From: Allobosea lupini
Lineage (GTDB): Bacteria > Pseudomonadota > Alphaproteobacteria > Rhizobiales > Beijerinckiaceae
NCBI RefSeq assembly: GCF_900109525.1
Contig: NZ_FOAN01000008.1
Span: 62,001-126,000, forward strand
Length of the DNA: 64,000 bases
Reading direction: 5' to 3'
In this document: positions 15,073-24,825 of the stretch, one piece after another
Position numbering within the stretch: position 1 is the stretch's first letter
Layout of the letters: the number at the start of each line of letters is the position of its first letter
Program-made: the position numbers and the translations under genes
The notes under the pieces: generated by a model
The model's database searches: none
What the model was told of the DNA's origin: nothing
Seen by the model: the letters and a program-made list of their open reading frames with translations, nothing else

Positions 15073-17979
15073 TCAGATGCAGGCCACTCTCTCGCTGTGC
15101 AGGAGGTGCTGGAGACGGGCACGCGCCGTTGCAAGCTGAGCGTAGTCGGTCGTCTCGCTGAACTTCGCACAGCTCGCCGCCAGCAAGTCGGCCGCCTCTG
15201 TACAACGATGATCGTCTTCGAGAAACTCCGAAAGGATCGCCGCGGCGCGAAGCTCGAGCGTCAGCGCACCGATCTCCAGGGCCTTGTCGATGGCCAGTCT
15301 CAACAATCTTTCCGCTTCATCCGGGCCGCCGGTGGCGAACGCGATCAGGCCGCTTATCCGCAATATCTCCGGCACGCACCAGTTTGCGGTCTGTGCCTGC
15401 GCTAGCCGGCCGGCTTCCTCGATGGCCTCTTTCGCCTCGTCGATGGCGCCCGCTCCGAGTAGGGCTTCCGCGACCATGCTGTAATGCATCGGAGCACGCA
15501 GAAGGTTCCGTGCGGCGATCAAGTCTTCAAGCCGCGCCTTCATTTCAGTGGCTGCGCCGGCCTCTCTCCGTTTTGCGCGCAAGGCGCTTCTGAAGAAGCG
15601 GCACACCTCTCGCCAGATGCCGATGTCCTGATGCCGGCCATTCTCCTCGAGCATAGCGAGAAACTTCGCGGCACTTTCGAGATCGTCGGTCCAGAGCGAA
15701 ATGGGGATTGCGCACACGGCAAGCACATTCGATTGCGAGACGACATGCCCTGTTGCCTCGGCGCGCTCGACCGCAGCTTGAGCGACATGCATTGCGCGGT
15801 CCGGTTCCCCCGAAATCCAGAAGGCGATCGCGAGTGAGCATTTGACATGGGCGTCGCGCTCCGCCTGGAAGCGAGTCAGGCGGACCGGCTCCCTGGAACG
15901 GTGTTGGGTGGCCGCGAGCTTCTCGAGCCTCTGACGCGCGCTTGAGATCTTTCCAATGTAGATTTCGGCCATTCCCATCATGCGGTTCCCCTCCGCAAGG
16001 GCCGGCCAATCGGATTCCGCTTCGGCGATAGCCATGAACTGGCAGAGCTTGTCGACGGCCTCCAGTGGTCTGCCGACATAGATCAAATATGCAGCCAAGC
16101 CCCAGAGACCGTGGAGCTGGTACTCGGCATTCTTCGTCTTCACACCGAGCAGATAGCATTCCTCCCAGACCCCCTCGATCGCAGGAGCCAAGTGCTGGGC
16201 AAAGCTCATCCCCGATGCGCGAGCGGCGACTAGCTTCATGACGAGATCGGCGGGGCAGTCGGTCAAGTCATGAACCACTGACAAGGCGCGCTCGATCCTC
16301 GACAGCATTTCGCTGACGGATGACATCTCCATCCAAAGCGGGATCGCCGCGACCGTCAGCCTGATACCGAGGACGCGATCGTCGGCGGGTCCGAAAGCCC
16401 AAGCGAGCGCGTTTCTCAGATCATCGATGCGGCTGGCGTATTCGGCCATCCAATCCGACTTCGCACGCAATGCACGCTCTTCCGCAGCCCTTTCATAAAG
16501 ATCGAGAATGTGCCGAGCGTGGTGCAGAAGAGCTCTGTGGCGTTCGCCAGCATCCATCTGCCTTTCCAGGGCATAGGCACGTGTGCTCTCCAGAAGCCGA
16601 TAGCTGAACGTCCCATCCTGGTATTCGGCGCTGAGCATCGACTTCTGCGTCAGGCGCTCCAGTGCATCCACTGTCCGTGACGTATCGAGGCCGGCGGCCT
16701 TGGACATGGCGACCACGTCGTGGATTCTGAACGCGCCAGCAAACACCGACAGGAATCTGAGGAGCGAAGCCTCGTCCTCCGATAGCAGTCGGTAACTCCA
16801 GTCGAGTGTCGCCAGAAGCGTCTGTTGGCGCAACGGGGCGGCGCGGACATCGTTGCTGAGCAACAGGAATCGCTGCTCGATCATGGTCAGCAGTGTCGGC
16901 ACTCCGAAGGTCGCCGTCTTGCTGGCCGCCAGTTCGATGGCGAGAGCGATGCCGTCCAGACGTTGGCAAATCGCCGACACCAGCGGCGCATCCCCATCGC
17001 TCAGAACATAGGTCCCACGTTCCTGCGCCCGGGCGACGAACAACTGCACCGAAGCGAAGGTCAAAGCTTGCTTCGCTGTTTTGACGATACCTGTCGCCGG
17101 CACATCCAGCGTCGGCAATCGATAGATCCGCTCCGAACCGATCCGGAAAGGCTCGCGACTGGTCGCCAGGATTCTGATGGTTGGAACTTTGTTCAGGAGG
17201 CGGTCGGCGATCGCCGCGATGGTCGACAGAAGGTGCTCGCAATTGTCGATGACGAGAAGAACACTTTTGCCGTGCAGGGCTTCGATGATATCCGAAAGAA
17301 GATCTTCCGAGCGCTGCCTTGCCGATACGCTCGCTGCTATCGCGGCAATCGCGTATTGCGGATCGCCAACGCAGGTCAAATCGATAAAGTAAACCCCATC
17401 TGCATGTTTCGGCAGTTCTTGATGCGCGACCGCGATAGCGACCGTCGTCTTTCCCACGCCGCCCGGGCCAATGATGGAAACGCAGCGCGCCTCGGCCAGC
17501 ATCGACGCGATGCGCGATATCTCCTGGTCTCTGCCCAGCGTAAGGGAACGGCTTGGAAGCGTTCTCGACTTTGTATCGGCCTGCTGGACGGCTAGGGTTT
17601 GGTCGTCATCGACTTCGACGGGGGCAACGAAACGATAGCCGCGGCCGGCCACGGTCGCGATGTAGGTTTCACCGGAGTCGGAAGCGAGCGTCCGGCGCAG
17701 CGACGCGATGTTGACCTTGAGATTGTCCTCATGAACGAAAGTGTCCGGCCAGCAGTAATCGATGAGCTCCTTCTTGCCGACGATCTCTCCGGACCGGCCG
17801 ACGAGCATGGTGAGGATGTCGAGCGCTCTACCGCCTATCCGGACGGGCGCTCCGTCACGCAGCATGAGTTGACGCTTCGGTAGAAGGCGAAATGGTCCAA
17901 ATCGGTAGGCGCGATGGTCTGGGTTTGGAGGATCAGCCGGCATGTCTGCGATCGCCCCGTGCAAAGTTCGGCCCAGCAT
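15073..17979 (-). CDS. Winged-helix/STAND-ATPase transcriptional regulator, second paralogue
   Basis: 968 residues as drawn; M13 (start 17943) is an equally plausible start because GGAAG sits directly against the first ATG. Winged helix 25-120 (YRFGPFRLLPKRQLMLRDG to VAGRGYRFVAP), Walker A GPGGVGKTT (171-179), Walker B SVLLVIDNCEHL (239-250), then TPR-like helical repeats to the end. Same layout and clear similarity to the 7114-9972 product. It is divergent from the peptide ABC importer, with 10-bp-periodic boxes in the gap, so control of that importer and of itself is likely. The repeat domain may sense the imported solute. Confidence 0.88.
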   Translation of the reverse strand: MLGRTLHGAIADMPADPPNPDHRAYRFGPFRLLPKRQLMLRDGAPVRIGGRALDILTMLVGRSGEIVGKKELIDYCWPDTFVHEDNLKVNIASLRRTLASDSGETYIATVAGRGYRFVAPVEVDDDQTLAVQQADTKSRTLPSRSLTLGRDQEISRIASMLAEARCVSIIGPGGVGKTTVAIAVAHQELPKHADGVYFIDLTCVGDPQYAIAAIAASVSARQRSEDLLSDIIEALHGKSVLLVIDNCEHLLSTIAAIADRLLNKVPTIRILATSREPFRIGSERIYRLPTLDVPATGIVKTAKQALTFASVQLFVARAQERGTYVLSDGDAPLVSAICQRLDGIALAIELAASKTATFGVPTLLTMIEQRFLLLSNDVRAAPLRQQTLLATLDWSYRLLSEDEASLLRFLSVFAGAFRIHDVVAMSKAAGLDTSRTVDALERLTQKSMLSAEYQDGTFSYRLLESTRAYALERQMDAGERHRALLHHARHILDLYERAAEERALRAKSDWMAEYASRIDDLRNALAWAFGPADDRVLGIRLTVAAIPLWMEMSSVSEMLSRIERALSVVHDLTDCPADLVMKLVAARASGMSFAQHLAPAIEGVWEECYLLGVKTKNAEYQLHGLWGLAAYLIYVGRPLEAVDKLCQFMAIAEAESDWPALAEGNRMMGMAEIYIGKISSARQRLEKLAATQHRSREPVRLTRFQAERDAHVKCSLAIAFWISGEPDRAMHVAQAAVERAEATGHVVSQSNVLAVCAIPISLWTDDLESAAKFLAMLEENGRHQDIGIWREVCRFFRSALRAKRREAGAATEMKARLEDLIAARNLLRAPMHYSMVAEALLGAGAIDEAKEAIEEAGRLAQAQTANWCVPEILRISGLIAFATGGPDEAERLLRLAIDKALEIGALTLELRAAAILSEFLEDDHRCTEAADLLAASCAKFSETTDYAQLATARARLQHLLHSERVACI

Positions 17980-18114
17980 CTTCCAGCTGCGCCATCCAAT
18001 CCATGGCTATTCCGCTACGCGCTTCCCGTAAGTCAGGATGGCCGATCGACCTCCCTGTTGCAAGGCTGGAGGGCCGCCTGATAGCGATATCGAGGGCAAG
18101 ACTTGACCATGGCT

Positions 18115-18140
18115 TTTACCGGAATTTACCGTCTTTTACC
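18115..18140 (+). promoter_or_regulatory. Three TTTACC boxes with 10-bp periodicity
   Basis: TTTACC occurs at 18115, 18125 and 18135, exactly one helical turn apart, 94 nt before the ABC importer and 135 nt upstream of the divergent regulator. Tandem direct repeats at 10-11 bp are what OmpR/PhoB-type winged helices bind, and the divergent gene encodes one. This is a strong candidate operator. Confidence 0.65.
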
Positions 18141-18233
18141 CCGGCCACCACATGCTGACGCCAGTTCCGGTCCATTCTTGCGAGTCTCGGTTGAAATGGT
18201 GACGGCGGCATCCGCCCTAGCGCTGAGGTCCAG

Positions 18234-19796
18234 ATGACGACACGTAGAGCCGTTTTGAAGGGTGCGGTGAGCTCCACGATACTCGGCCTGGCAAGCTGGG
18301 ACGTATCAGCTCAATCGGGCGCGCGGTTCGTGTATGCGAACAACTCCCCTTACGACAACCTTGACCCGCACACCGTTTTCGACGTCTCGCGCGCTGCCAC
18401 GCGCCTCAATCTCTATGATGGCCTGTATCGCTGGGTGGATAACCCACCGAAATTGGTCCCTTGGCTGGCGGCGAGCCATACGGTCTCCGAGGACGGCAAG
18501 GTCTACAGTTTCAAACTCCGAAGCGAGGCCAGATTCCACGACGGCAAGCCCGTAACCTCGGCCGATGTCGTCTATTCGATCGAGCGGATCATCGCGTTGA
18601 GAAAGGGACCGGCAAGTCACTATCTCGATGTCATCAAACCCGGGTCGACGCAGGCTCCCGACCCGGCAACTGTCGTGTTCAACCTCGTCCAGCCCTATGC
18701 GATCTTCCTGGCGACGGTCCCCGATATGCTGATCGTCAACAGTGCGCTGGTGAAGGCCAACGAGCAGGATGGCGATTGGGGCGAATCCTGGCTCGCCCGT
18801 AATGATGCGGGATCGGGATCCTATGTGCTGCGCCGCCACGACCCGGCCGTGGGCTGGATAGGCCGTCGTTTCAACGACCACTTCGCTGGCTGGACTGGCC
18901 AGCCCATCGACGAGATCGAGTTCCGGACGGTGCTCGACACCAGTACCCGCGTCCTGGGTCTCATTCGCGGCGAATTCCATGGGGCGGACGGCTATATGCC
19001 ATACGACCAGATCGAACGCCTGCGCCGGTCGCCGAACGTGCAGGTCATCGAGCAGGAGGCTATGCGGGTGTTCGGGCTCGCTCTGAACAACCGCAAGTCA
19101 TTGATGAATAACGTGCATTTCCGGCGCGCAATTGCCCATGCCTTCGACTATGACGGATTCATCAAAAACATCCTCAAGGACTCCGTCTCGCGCAATCCGG
19201 GTCCCAACCCGAATACGATCTGGGGGACGCCGGCCGGCTTGAGAGGATACGACTATGATCTCGACAAGGCGCGCGCAGAACTCGCGAAAGTTGGCGAACC
19301 TCTGCGGGTGATCGGCATCAACGCTCTCGCCGGCTTCAGCGACTCAGAGCAAGCGGCGATCCTGCTCCAGAACGCCTTGCGCCAGATCGGCGTCGAAGCT
19401 GTGGTGGAGCTGTCTCCCTGGACCGTCGTTCTCAGCCGCATGAGCAAGCCCGAGACGCGAGCCGACATCATCCCGGTCTGGAGGAGCAGTTTCTACATCG
19501 ATCCCAACAATTGGGTGGGCGAGCTGTTCGGCACGCGCTATCATGACTCGCGCAGCTTCTCTTTGTACAGCAACCCCGAGTTCGACAGACGCCTCGATCA
19601 GGCGCTGATCTCGCGCGATCACGAAGAGCGTAGAAAGCTCTACGAGGAAATGACGCAAATGGTCATGGACGATGCGGCCAGCGTCTTCATTTACAATACC
19701 CGCTGGTATGGCCCCTACTCGCGCAAGGTGAAGGATATCCGTTTCTCGCCTGTGAATCACGGGCAGGATATGCGTTGGGTTTCGATGAGCCGATAG
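18234..19796 (+). CDS. ABC importer solute-binding protein, family 5 (peptide/nickel type)
   Basis: 520 residues with a Tat signal (TTRRAVLKGAVSSTILGLA, cleavage near SAQS) and a GAGG ribosome site 8 nt before ATG. The mature part has the SBP_bac_5 hallmarks: DPHTVFDVSRAATRLNLYDGL, LPxx-type AASHTVSEDGKVYSFKLR and SEARFHDGKPVTSADVVYSI. It should capture a peptide, opine or glycoside in the periplasm and deliver it to the permease pair encoded next. First gene of a five-gene operon; the stop overlaps the next reading frame only outside its chosen start. Tat export of this family is common in alphaproteobacteria. Confidence 0.92.
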   Translation: MTTRRAVLKGAVSSTILGLASWDVSAQSGARFVYANNSPYDNLDPHTVFDVSRAATRLNLYDGLYRWVDNPPKLVPWLAASHTVSEDGKVYSFKLRSEARFHDGKPVTSADVVYSIERIIALRKGPASHYLDVIKPGSTQAPDPATVVFNLVQPYAIFLATVPDMLIVNSALVKANEQDGDWGESWLARNDAGSGSYVLRRHDPAVGWIGRRFNDHFAGWTGQPIDEIEFRTVLDTSTRVLGLIRGEFHGADGYMPYDQIERLRRSPNVQVIEQEAMRVFGLALNNRKSLMNNVHFRRAIAHAFDYDGFIKNILKDSVSRNPGPNPNTIWGTPAGLRGYDYDLDKARAELAKVGEPLRVIGINALAGFSDSEQAAILLQNALRQIGVEAVVELSPWTVVLSRMSKPETRADIIPVWRSSFYIDPNNWVGELFGTRYHDSRSFSLYSNPEFDRRLDQALISRDHEERRKLYEEMTQMVMDDAASVFIYNTRWYGPYSRKVKDIRFSPVNHGQDMRWVSMSR

Positions 19797-19822
19797 CGGA
19801 CGACCGGGCCGGAGACAGCAGC

Positions 19823-20827
19823 GTGAACTGGCTCTCCATGATAGCGAACAGGCTGCTCTGGTTCGTCCCCACGCTCTTGGGGCTGCTCGCCATCGTATTC
19901 GTGCTCTCGCGCGTGGTCCCGGTCGACCCGGCACATCTGGCGGCCGGGGAGCAGGCCTCGTCCGAGCAAGTCCAGCGGGTTCGGGCGCGCTTCGGCTTCG
20001 ACAAGCCGCTACCGGTTCAGTTCATCAACTATCTGCGTGACGTTGCGACCGGCGATCTCGGGACGAGCCATTACACGCAGCGACCGATCGTGGACGACCT
20101 CGCTTCGCGGTTGCCGGCGACCCTGGAGCTGATCCTCACCGCGTTGCTGCTTGCGGCGCTGCTCGGCATTCCGCTCGGCGTGCTCTGCGGCTTGTATCGC
20201 CATTCCTGGCTCGACCACATTCTGCGGGTGATCTCGGTGTCCGGGCTCGCCGTCGCGTCCTTCTGGCTGGCAATGCAGTTGCAGTTGCTGTTCTCCATGC
20301 GGCTCGGCTGGCTGCCGCTTGCAGGACGAATCGAGGGTTTCCCGCCCGACATGATCACCGGGTTTCTTCTCCTGGACGCCTTGATCAGTGGCGAAGGCGA
20401 TCTGTTCGCTTCGGCGCTCCGGCATCTTGCGTTGCCAGCCCTGACGCTCGCTCTGCCGGCCGCTGCCTCCGTGGTTCGCTTCATGCGCAACGGCGTCATC
20501 AGCGCCATCCACTCACCCTCCGTAGCTTACCAGACCGCGATGGGTTTTCCACGCTGGCTCATCGTCTGGAAGTATGTCCTGCGGTTGGCCTTAAGCACGA
20601 CGGTGACGCAGCTCGGCTTGATCTTCGGCTTCCTGCTCGCCGGCACCGTCGTGGTCGAAACCGTATTCGACTGGCCGGGCCTTGGCGGCTACGCGGTCCG
20701 CTCTATTCTGCAATCCGACTACAATGCGGTCATGGGTTTCACGCTCTGTACTGGCGCGCTCGTCCTCGTGATCAATCTTTGTGTCGACGTGCTTCAGATC
20801 GCGATCGATCCACGCGGTTCGGCATGA
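19823..20827 (+). CDS. ABC importer permease 1 (DppB-like)
   Basis: 334 residues from GTG 19823, chosen because GGAGA lies 8 nt upstream; an in-frame ATG upstream would overlap the previous gene. It opens with MIANRLLWFVPTLLGLLAIVFVLSRVVPVDP, the typical first membrane span of DppB/OppB permeases, and has about six membrane segments with the EAA-type loop around YQTAMGFPRWLIVWKYVLR. It forms a heterodimer channel with the next gene product. The stop overlaps the next start (ATGA). Confidence 0.92.
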   Translation: MNWLSMIANRLLWFVPTLLGLLAIVFVLSRVVPVDPAHLAAGEQASSEQVQRVRARFGFDKPLPVQFINYLRDVATGDLGTSHYTQRPIVDDLASRLPATLELILTALLLAALLGIPLGVLCGLYRHSWLDHILRVISVSGLAVASFWLAMQLQLLFSMRLGWLPLAGRIEGFPPDMITGFLLLDALISGEGDLFASALRHLALPALTLALPAAASVVRFMRNGVISAIHSPSVAYQTAMGFPRWLIVWKYVLRLALSTTVTQLGLIFGFLLAGTVVVETVFDWPGLGGYAVRSILQSDYNAVMGFTLCTGALVLVINLCVDVLQIAIDPRGSA

Positions 20828-21666
20828 GAGAACTGCTCGGACGTTTCTCGCGTGATCGCGCAGCTCTCCTCGGCCTTTGCATCATCGGTCCGCTGGTGCT
20901 GGCAGCTATATTCGCGCAGATTCTGGCGCCTTATCCGAACGACGTCATCGACTTCCATCTCGAGCGTCGGCTGCTGCCACCATCTGCCGACGCACTGCTC
21001 GGCACGGATCGAATGGGCAGCGACATCTTGAGCCGCCTGCTCTTCGGGGCGCGCACCACCCTGATGCTCGCCGGCGTCACGGTGGGATTGGCGTTGCTGA
21101 TCGGCGTGCCCGTCGGGCTCGTTGCCGGTTACTACGACAATCGGATGAGCGAAGCTCTGATGCGCATCGCCGAAATCTTCCTGGCGGTGCCGCAGATCGT
21201 GCTCGCAATCGCCATCGCACAGACGCTCGGCCCTTCGATCAAGAACGCGATCCTGGCGCTGACGCTGACCTATTGGCCGTTTTGGGCGCGGCTTGTCTAT
21301 GCCGAGACACGATCGATGCGGAACGAGGTCTTCGTCGAATCGGCGGTCGCTCTCGGCGCATCGCCGTGGCGGGTCATCGTACTGCATATTCTGCCCGCGA
21401 TCGCTTCACCGATCATTGTGCGTACATCGATCGGCATGGGCGCCACGATCCTGACCGCCGCGACATTGGGGTTCCTTGGACTTGGCCCGCCGCCGACCGC
21501 CCCGGAATGGGGCCGTATGATCGCTGAAAGCCGCGAGCACCTGCCCGAGGCATGGTGGTATGCGCTGGCGCCGGGTGTCGCTATCTTCCTGACAGTGCTC
21601 GGTTTCAACCTGGTCGGCGACGGGCTGCGCGACATCCTCGATCCCCGATTGCGACGCGGTCCATAG
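20824..21666 (+). CDS. ABC importer permease 2 (DppC-like)
   Basis: 280 residues from ATG 20824, translationally coupled by a 4-nt overlap with permease 1. The N-terminus has the OppC/DppC signature (RDRAALLGLCIIGPLVLAA), then LLGTDRMGSDILSRLLFGAR, the hallmark of this subunit, and the EAA loop ESAVALGASPWRVIVLHILP. About six membrane segments. Partner of permease 1; the ATPase gene follows after 4 nt. Confidence 0.92.
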   Translation: MRELLGRFSRDRAALLGLCIIGPLVLAAIFAQILAPYPNDVIDFHLERRLLPPSADALLGTDRMGSDILSRLLFGARTTLMLAGVTVGLALLIGVPVGLVAGYYDNRMSEALMRIAEIFLAVPQIVLAIAIAQTLGPSIKNAILALTLTYWPFWARLVYAETRSMRNEVFVESAVALGASPWRVIVLHILPAIASPIIVRTSIGMGATILTAATLGFLGLGPPPTAPEWGRMIAESREHLPEAWWYALAPGVAIFLTVLGFNLVGDGLRDILDPRLRRGP

Positions 21667-21670
21667 GACG

Positions 21671-22669
21671 ATGACGGCGATCCTGGATATCGGCGAGTTC
21701 TCGCTCTCCTTCCGGACCGCAACGGGCACGGCCCATGTACTCGACCGCATCGATCTCGCGGTCCGGCCGGGTGAGATCGTCGGTCTCGTCGGTGAATCCG
21801 GCTGTGGCAAGACCACGATCATCCGCGCCATTCTCGGCACCTTGCCGGAACGCACGGCGCAAATCGGAGGCGGCCGCATCCTTCTCGATGGCGTCGACAT
21901 GATCGGCGGCGGCAAGGCCGCGCAGTCCATGCGTGGCCGGGACGTGACCTTCGTGCCGCAAGATCCATTTGCGAGTTTCAACCCGCTCTTCCGTATCGGT
22001 ACGCAGATCCGCGACCTGATGCGCTGGCGGGCGCCTGGCCCGAACGGCTCGCGGTCCGGTCGCTCACCACAGATCGTCGAAGCGGCGGTGTCCGCAATGC
22101 TCGATGCCGTGCAACTGCCCCCGGCCATCCTCGCGAAGTATCCGCATGAGCTTTCCGGCGGCCAGCGCCAGCGCGTGTTGATCGCGATGGCACTGCTGCC
22201 GCAGCCTCGCATCATCATCGCGGACGAACCCACGACAGCGCTTGACGTCATCCTGCAGGCCCAGATCCTCAGCCTTCTGCGGCGGCTTGCCGTCGAACGC
22301 GGGGTCTCCGTGCTCTTCGCTACCCACGACCTCGCGGCAGCCTGGGAGATATGCGACCGCATCACGGTCATGTACGCTGGCCAGATCGTCGAGGTCGGGC
22401 CGCGCGAAACCTTTTTCAACAAGCCGCACCATCCCTATACGCGCATGCTGCTTGCCAGCCTGCCCGAGCCCGGCCGCGATCCGCGAGTCATCCCAGGCGG
22501 CGTGCCGAACCCGCTCCACCCTCCTGAAGGGTGCCGGTTCAACCCCCGTTGTCCTAACGTCAGCGCGACCTGTGCTGAAACCCGCCCAAAGCTCTCCACT
22601 GCCGGAAGCGATCATCTGGTGGCTTGCCATCACCCCGGGGCTTTCGACGTACGGATCGCCCATGCTTGA
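21671..22669 (+). CDS. ABC importer ATPase 1 (DppD-like)
   Basis: 332 residues. Walker A GESGCGKTT near 51-59, Q-loop VTFVPQDPFASFNP, signature ELSGGQRQR, Walker B IIIADEPTTALDV and the H-loop FATHDL. The C-terminal oligopeptide-transporter extension (HHPYTRMLLASLPEPG) has a cysteine set (CRFNPRCPNVSATC, ending VACHHPG) which in DppD-type ATPases can hold a [4Fe-4S] cluster. Acts on the inner face of the membrane with the second ATPase, whose start overlaps its end by 8 nt. Confidence 0.93.
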   Translation: MTAILDIGEFSLSFRTATGTAHVLDRIDLAVRPGEIVGLVGESGCGKTTIIRAILGTLPERTAQIGGGRILLDGVDMIGGGKAAQSMRGRDVTFVPQDPFASFNPLFRIGTQIRDLMRWRAPGPNGSRSGRSPQIVEAAVSAMLDAVQLPPAILAKYPHELSGGQRQRVLIAMALLPQPRIIIADEPTTALDVILQAQILSLLRRLAVERGVSVLFATHDLAAAWEICDRITVMYAGQIVEVGPRETFFNKPHHPYTRMLLASLPEPGRDPRVIPGGVPNPLHPPEGCRFNPRCPNVSATCAETRPKLSTAGSDHLVACHHPGAFDVRIAHA

Positions 22670-23696
22670 GCAGTCTTCCTCTCCGTTGCTCGAGGTGAGC
22701 CATCTTGCACGGCATTTTCCGGTGCGCGGCTTTCTGAACCGCCGCGTAGCGACGCTGAGGGCTCTGGACGACGTCTCTTTCACGATGACCGAAGGCGAAG
22801 TTCTCGGCATCGTCGGCGAAACCGGCTCTGGCAAGTCGACCCTCGGCAAAACCCTCATGGGCATTCACAGACCGACCGGGGGCGAAGTCCGGCTCGGCGG
22901 GGAGCAGATCGCCTCTCCCAGCCAGAAGAGGGCGGCGCTCGTACGAGCACGGCTGCAATATGTCTATCAGGACCCCGGAGCCTCGCTCGACCCTCGCTGG
23001 ACGCTGCGGCGCTCGCTGCATGAGCCTCTGGTAATCCACACGAACTGGTCGCATGCGCAGCGTGAGGCGAAGGTGCGAGAGATCGCCGCCGCGGTCGACC
23101 TGCCGCCGACGCATCTCGACCTCTACCCGCACGAGATCAGCGGCGGACAACTGCGGCGCGCGGGCCTGGCTCGCATCCTCGTGCTCAATCCGCAATTGAT
23201 CATCCTCGACGAGCCGACTGCCGGTCTCGATGTCTCGGTGCAGGCGGCGATCCTCGCTTTGCTGCGTGAACTCAAACGCGAATTCAACCTGACCTACATC
23301 CTTATCAGCCACGATCTTGCGGTGGTGCGTTCCTTCAGCGCCCGGGTGGCGGTGATGTATCTCGGACGCATCGTCGAGATCGGTCCGACAGCCGAGGTCT
23401 TCGCCGCGCCGCGCCATCCTTACACGCGTTCGCTGCTTGCAGCTGCGCCGCGTATCGGTGGTCCTCGGGTGACGGAAAGCTTCCTGCTGTTGGGGGAGCC
23501 TCCCGATCCGTTGCAGCTGCCTTGGGGATGCCGCTTCCGGACACGGTGCTGCCTGGCGATGCCTGAATGTGCGGGCCTTGCCGTCCAACTCGAATATGAG
23601 GCCCGGCACGGCGTCGCCTGTCCGCGATGGCGCCAATGGGATATCCGCAACCAAGGCACTCCTCCAAGTCCCGGCACCTCCGTACCGTTCGGGTGA
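22662..23696 (+). CDS. ABC importer ATPase 2 (DppF-like)
   Basis: 344 residues from ATG 22662, overlapping the previous gene by 8 nt; longer upstream readings are out-of-frame shadows of ATPase 1. Walker A GETGSGKST, Q-loop LQYVYQDPGASLDPRW, signature EISGGQLRRAG, Walker B LIILDEPTAGLDVSVQ, H-loop LISHDLAVV, and a C-terminal CRFRTRCCLAMPEC segment. The signature has LR where QR is usual. Completes a standard heteromeric importer. The operon ends convergently to an aldo/keto reductase gene 29 nt away. Confidence 0.92.
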   Translation: MLEQSSSPLLEVSHLARHFPVRGFLNRRVATLRALDDVSFTMTEGEVLGIVGETGSGKSTLGKTLMGIHRPTGGEVRLGGEQIASPSQKRAALVRARLQYVYQDPGASLDPRWTLRRSLHEPLVIHTNWSHAQREAKVREIAAAVDLPPTHLDLYPHEISGGQLRRAGLARILVLNPQLIILDEPTAGLDVSVQAAILALLRELKREFNLTYILISHDLAVVRSFSARVAVMYLGRIVEIGPTAEVFAAPRHPYTRSLLAAAPRIGGPRVTESFLLLGEPPDPLQLPWGCRFRTRCCLAMPECAGLAVQLEYEARHGVACPRWRQWDIRNQGTPPSPGTSVPFG

Positions 23697-23725
23697 CACG
23701 AGGGAGGTCGTCTCGCTCAAGCCGA

Positions 23726-24739
23726 TCATGCCCCACCCGGCAAGGGCGCTTCGCGGCTGACAAGGCCCGCTTGACGCAGTTCGTGCCAGAACTCGGTCGG
23801 CACCGCTTCGCGTAGCGCAGCGCCATCCTCGGCAATTCGCTTCGGCTGGCTGGCTCCCGGGATGACGGCGGCGACGGCTGGATTGGCTAGGGCGAATTGC
23901 AGGCCTGCCGCCTTCATGCTGATCCGGTGACGGTCGGCGATAGCCCTGATCGCGGCGACTCTGTCGAGGATCTGCGGCGTGGCGGGCGCATATTCGAAAT
24001 TCGGACCGCCAACGAGCGCGCCCGAACTATAGGGGCCGCCGACGACGATGCCGAGATTGCGCTCCGCCACCATCGGCATGACGCGCTGAAGCGCGCGCTC
24101 ATGGTCGAGCAAGGTGTAACGCCCCGCGAGCAGGAAGCCGTCAGGGCGTGGTCCCTGTAGCGCCAGCAGCAGCTCTATCGGTTCGACGCGATTGACGCCA
24201 AGACCCCAGGCCATGATCACGCCCTCGTCCCGCAAGCGATCGAGGGCAGCGAAGGCGCCCTTGCGAGCACTTTCGAACACGGCCAGCCATTCGTCTCCAT
24301 AGAAGTCCTGCGCCACATCGTGCACCCAGACGATCTCGATCCGGTCGGTCTTGAGGCGCTTCAGGCTGTCTTCGATTGAGCGCAGCGTGGCGTCGTGCGA
24401 GTAGTCGTTCACCAGCCTGTTCGGGCGGCCGTGCTTGAAGACGTCGCCCTTCTCGCCGAGGTCGCGCGCGGCGACGTCCTCGATCTCATCGAGGATGATG
24501 CGACCGACCTTCGTGCTGATGACGTACTCGCTCCGCGGTTTCGAGGAGAGTGCCTCGCCCATGCGCAGCTCGGCCAGCCCAGCGCCATAAAAGGGCGCAT
24601 TATCGAAGTAGCGGATGCCGTCTGCCCAGGCGGCCTCGACGGTGGCGAGGGCTTCGGCCTCAGGGATATCCCGGAACATGTTCCCCAGGGGCGCGGCGCC
24701 AAAACCTAGACGCCCTGGCAGAATGCCTTTGAGAGTCAT
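23726..24739 (-). CDS. Aldo/keto reductase (D-threo-aldose dehydrogenase-like)
   Basis: 337 residues from ATG 24739; an ATG three codons earlier abuts the AAAGG ribosome site, so the later one fits better. The AKR tetrad is visible: D46 and Y51 (YFDNAPFYGAGLAE), K77 (ISTKVGR) and H140 (IVWVHDV). Closest in feel to the pyridoxal/fucose/threo-aldose dehydrogenase branch (RLGFGAAPLGNMF). NAD(P)H-dependent oxidation or reduction of a sugar or aldehyde in the cytosol. Downstream end converges with the ABC operon; upstream is an SDR gene. Confidence 0.88.
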   Translation of the reverse strand: MTLKGILPGRLGFGAAPLGNMFRDIPEAEALATVEAAWADGIRYFDNAPFYGAGLAELRMGEALSSKPRSEYVISTKVGRIILDEIEDVAARDLGEKGDVFKHGRPNRLVNDYSHDATLRSIEDSLKRLKTDRIEIVWVHDVAQDFYGDEWLAVFESARKGAFAALDRLRDEGVIMAWGLGVNRVEPIELLLALQGPRPDGFLLAGRYTLLDHERALQRVMPMVAERNLGIVVGGPYSSGALVGGPNFEYAPATPQILDRVAAIRAIADRHRISMKAAGLQFALANPAVAAVIPGASQPKRIAEDGAALREAVPTEFWHELRQAGLVSREAPLPGGA

Positions 24740-24825
24740 CGAGATCATCCTTTCGCGGAAGCGTTTCTGATGTGCTTCACCTTGCCGATTGGAGCGCTCG
24801 GCAATGTCGAAATGGGAAAGTCGCT

